64,000 nucleotides of DNA, from contig CM032228.1 in NCBI GenBank assembly GCA_019009955.1, forward strand, positions 97,902,501 to 97,966,500. The letters are read 5' to 3'. The DNA comes from Riptortus pedestris. Taxonomy: Eukaryota > Arthropoda > Insecta > Hemiptera > Alydidae. The notes below the pieces were generated by a model that did not search any database, was not told the origin of the DNA, and saw only the letters and a program-made list of their open reading frames with translations. The translations under genes and the position numbers were made by a program. Of this stretch, positions 63,209 through 64,000 are shown piece after piece; position 1 is the first letter of the stretch; each line of letters starts with the position of its first letter.

Positions 63209-64000
63209 TTTTATGTCATTTAAGAGGGTTGGTTCCTCCAGTTCATATCATACTGTCAGATTTGTCCGTGGAGATCGTTGTTACTGGCTGACTCCAGTAA
63301 CACTTGCATTTTCAATACGAGCATGTTATTCCACTACAAGTGGGTCCAAAGGGGTAGAGGTCGCTTTGAGCATTTAGATACTGTTTAATGGCTTAAGAAA
63401 AAAATTCTACTATATTAAAAAAAATCACTGCCATGTATTTGCTTTGCATATAACATTTGAGAGTTTGTTGGTATTGTTTCGACTTAGGCTAAGGGGCTGT
63501 GAGCCAGGTTATCTGCATTGACCTAAACACCATCCAAAGCACAGTCGAAACTGTGCCATTTTTCCGATACCCAATATCATTTTCTATTAACATCTTATCA
63601 GAAATTATCTGACTAAGATCTAATGCTTCAAAAAATTGAAATTTATGTTTCAAAATTTGGCAAGAAACTTTAATAACAAATCACGAGGATAGAGGGGAGT
63701 GAGATTTATAAGGAAGGTAGCCTTTATGGTGAGGATTGCGTGAAGGGTTTATGTTATGAACCCAGAGAGGTTAGATATAAAAATGAATAAGTGCTATAGG
63801 CCTGAAGGTAATTTCCGATCCATGAGTGAGCGAGTGATTTACTGCCCTATTTCCATTATATGTTCTCTCAGGATCCAATACCTTACCCTATCCTTTTAAT
63901 TTGTTACCTTTCTCACCTCTGCTCTCCCAACTACAATTTTCTCACTCTTAAAAGCTACAAAATTTCAGAACATCATCATCAGGTGGATCACAAATATAAA
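63209..64000. other. Unassigned right end of window
   Basis: GC-richer blocks at about 63230-63360 and 63480-63560, but no open frame with recognisable similarity, and no repeat match elsewhere in the window. Confidence 0.35.

Overview
This is AT-rich eukaryotic genomic DNA, most likely from an insect. The host proteins are insect-like and split by GT-AG introns, and the space between them is packed with transposable elements typical of arthropods: Helitron/Helentron-like elements, mariner, Tc1, Tigger/pogo, piggyBac, hAT, several LINE remnants and a tRNA-type SINE. The insect order cannot be resolved from the sequence alone.

Host genes. (1) WDR3 (U3 snoRNP / small-subunit processome WD40 protein), minus strand: the first two coding exons lie at 2877-4839 and the rest should lie left of the window. 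(2) NUBP2 (cytosolic Fe-S scaffold ATPase), plus strand, five exons within 7644-11363, apparently complete (250 aa). It is divergent from WDR3. (3) PSMD14/Rpn11 (proteasome lid deubiquitinase), minus strand, five exons within 17525-22146, complete (311 aa) with an intact JAMM motif. (4) SUB1/PC4 (ssDNA-binding transcriptional coactivator), plus strand, one exon at 33217-33534. (5) The last coding exon of an unrecognised single-pass membrane protein, minus strand, 59328-60871. Most of these serve basic housekeeping processes; they show no operon-like relation to each other.

Mobile DNA. An intact IS630/Tc1/mariner-superfamily transposase with DD82E spacing (Sailor-like) lies at 146-1333. Two repeat families dominate. 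Family A is 0.8-1 kb, has a 20-bp palindrome near one end, 12-bp subterminal inverted repeats and an internal (TA)n tract, and resembles DINE-1/HINE (non-autonomous Helentron) elements. Family B ends in a GC-rich hairpin followed by CTAG, Helitron-like, and carries one to four tandem units of about 290 bp. B copies tend to sit at the (TA)n tract of A copies. Nesting is deep: a Tc1-like element (27943-32502) holds a piggyBac element (28126-30776, TTAA duplications), which holds a family A copy (29327-30306). A Tigger element with TA duplications splits another A copy (35143-37127). A deleted mariner sits at an A/B junction (41197-42146).

Layout: 1-7.4 kb WDR3 5' part, a hAT element, an R2-type LINE remnant and a duplicated NUBP2 fragment; 7.6-11.4 kb NUBP2; 11.5-16.3 kb repeats, including a fold-back element and an intron-containing TE pseudogene; 17.5-22.1 kb PSMD14; 23.5-32.5 kb nested repeats; 33.2-34.6 kb SUB1; 34.6-54.9 kb almost continuous repeats; 54.9-59.3 kb AT-rich sequence with no recognisable gene; 59.3-60.9 kb membrane-protein exon; 61-64 kb SINEs, a hAT MITE and unassigned sequence.
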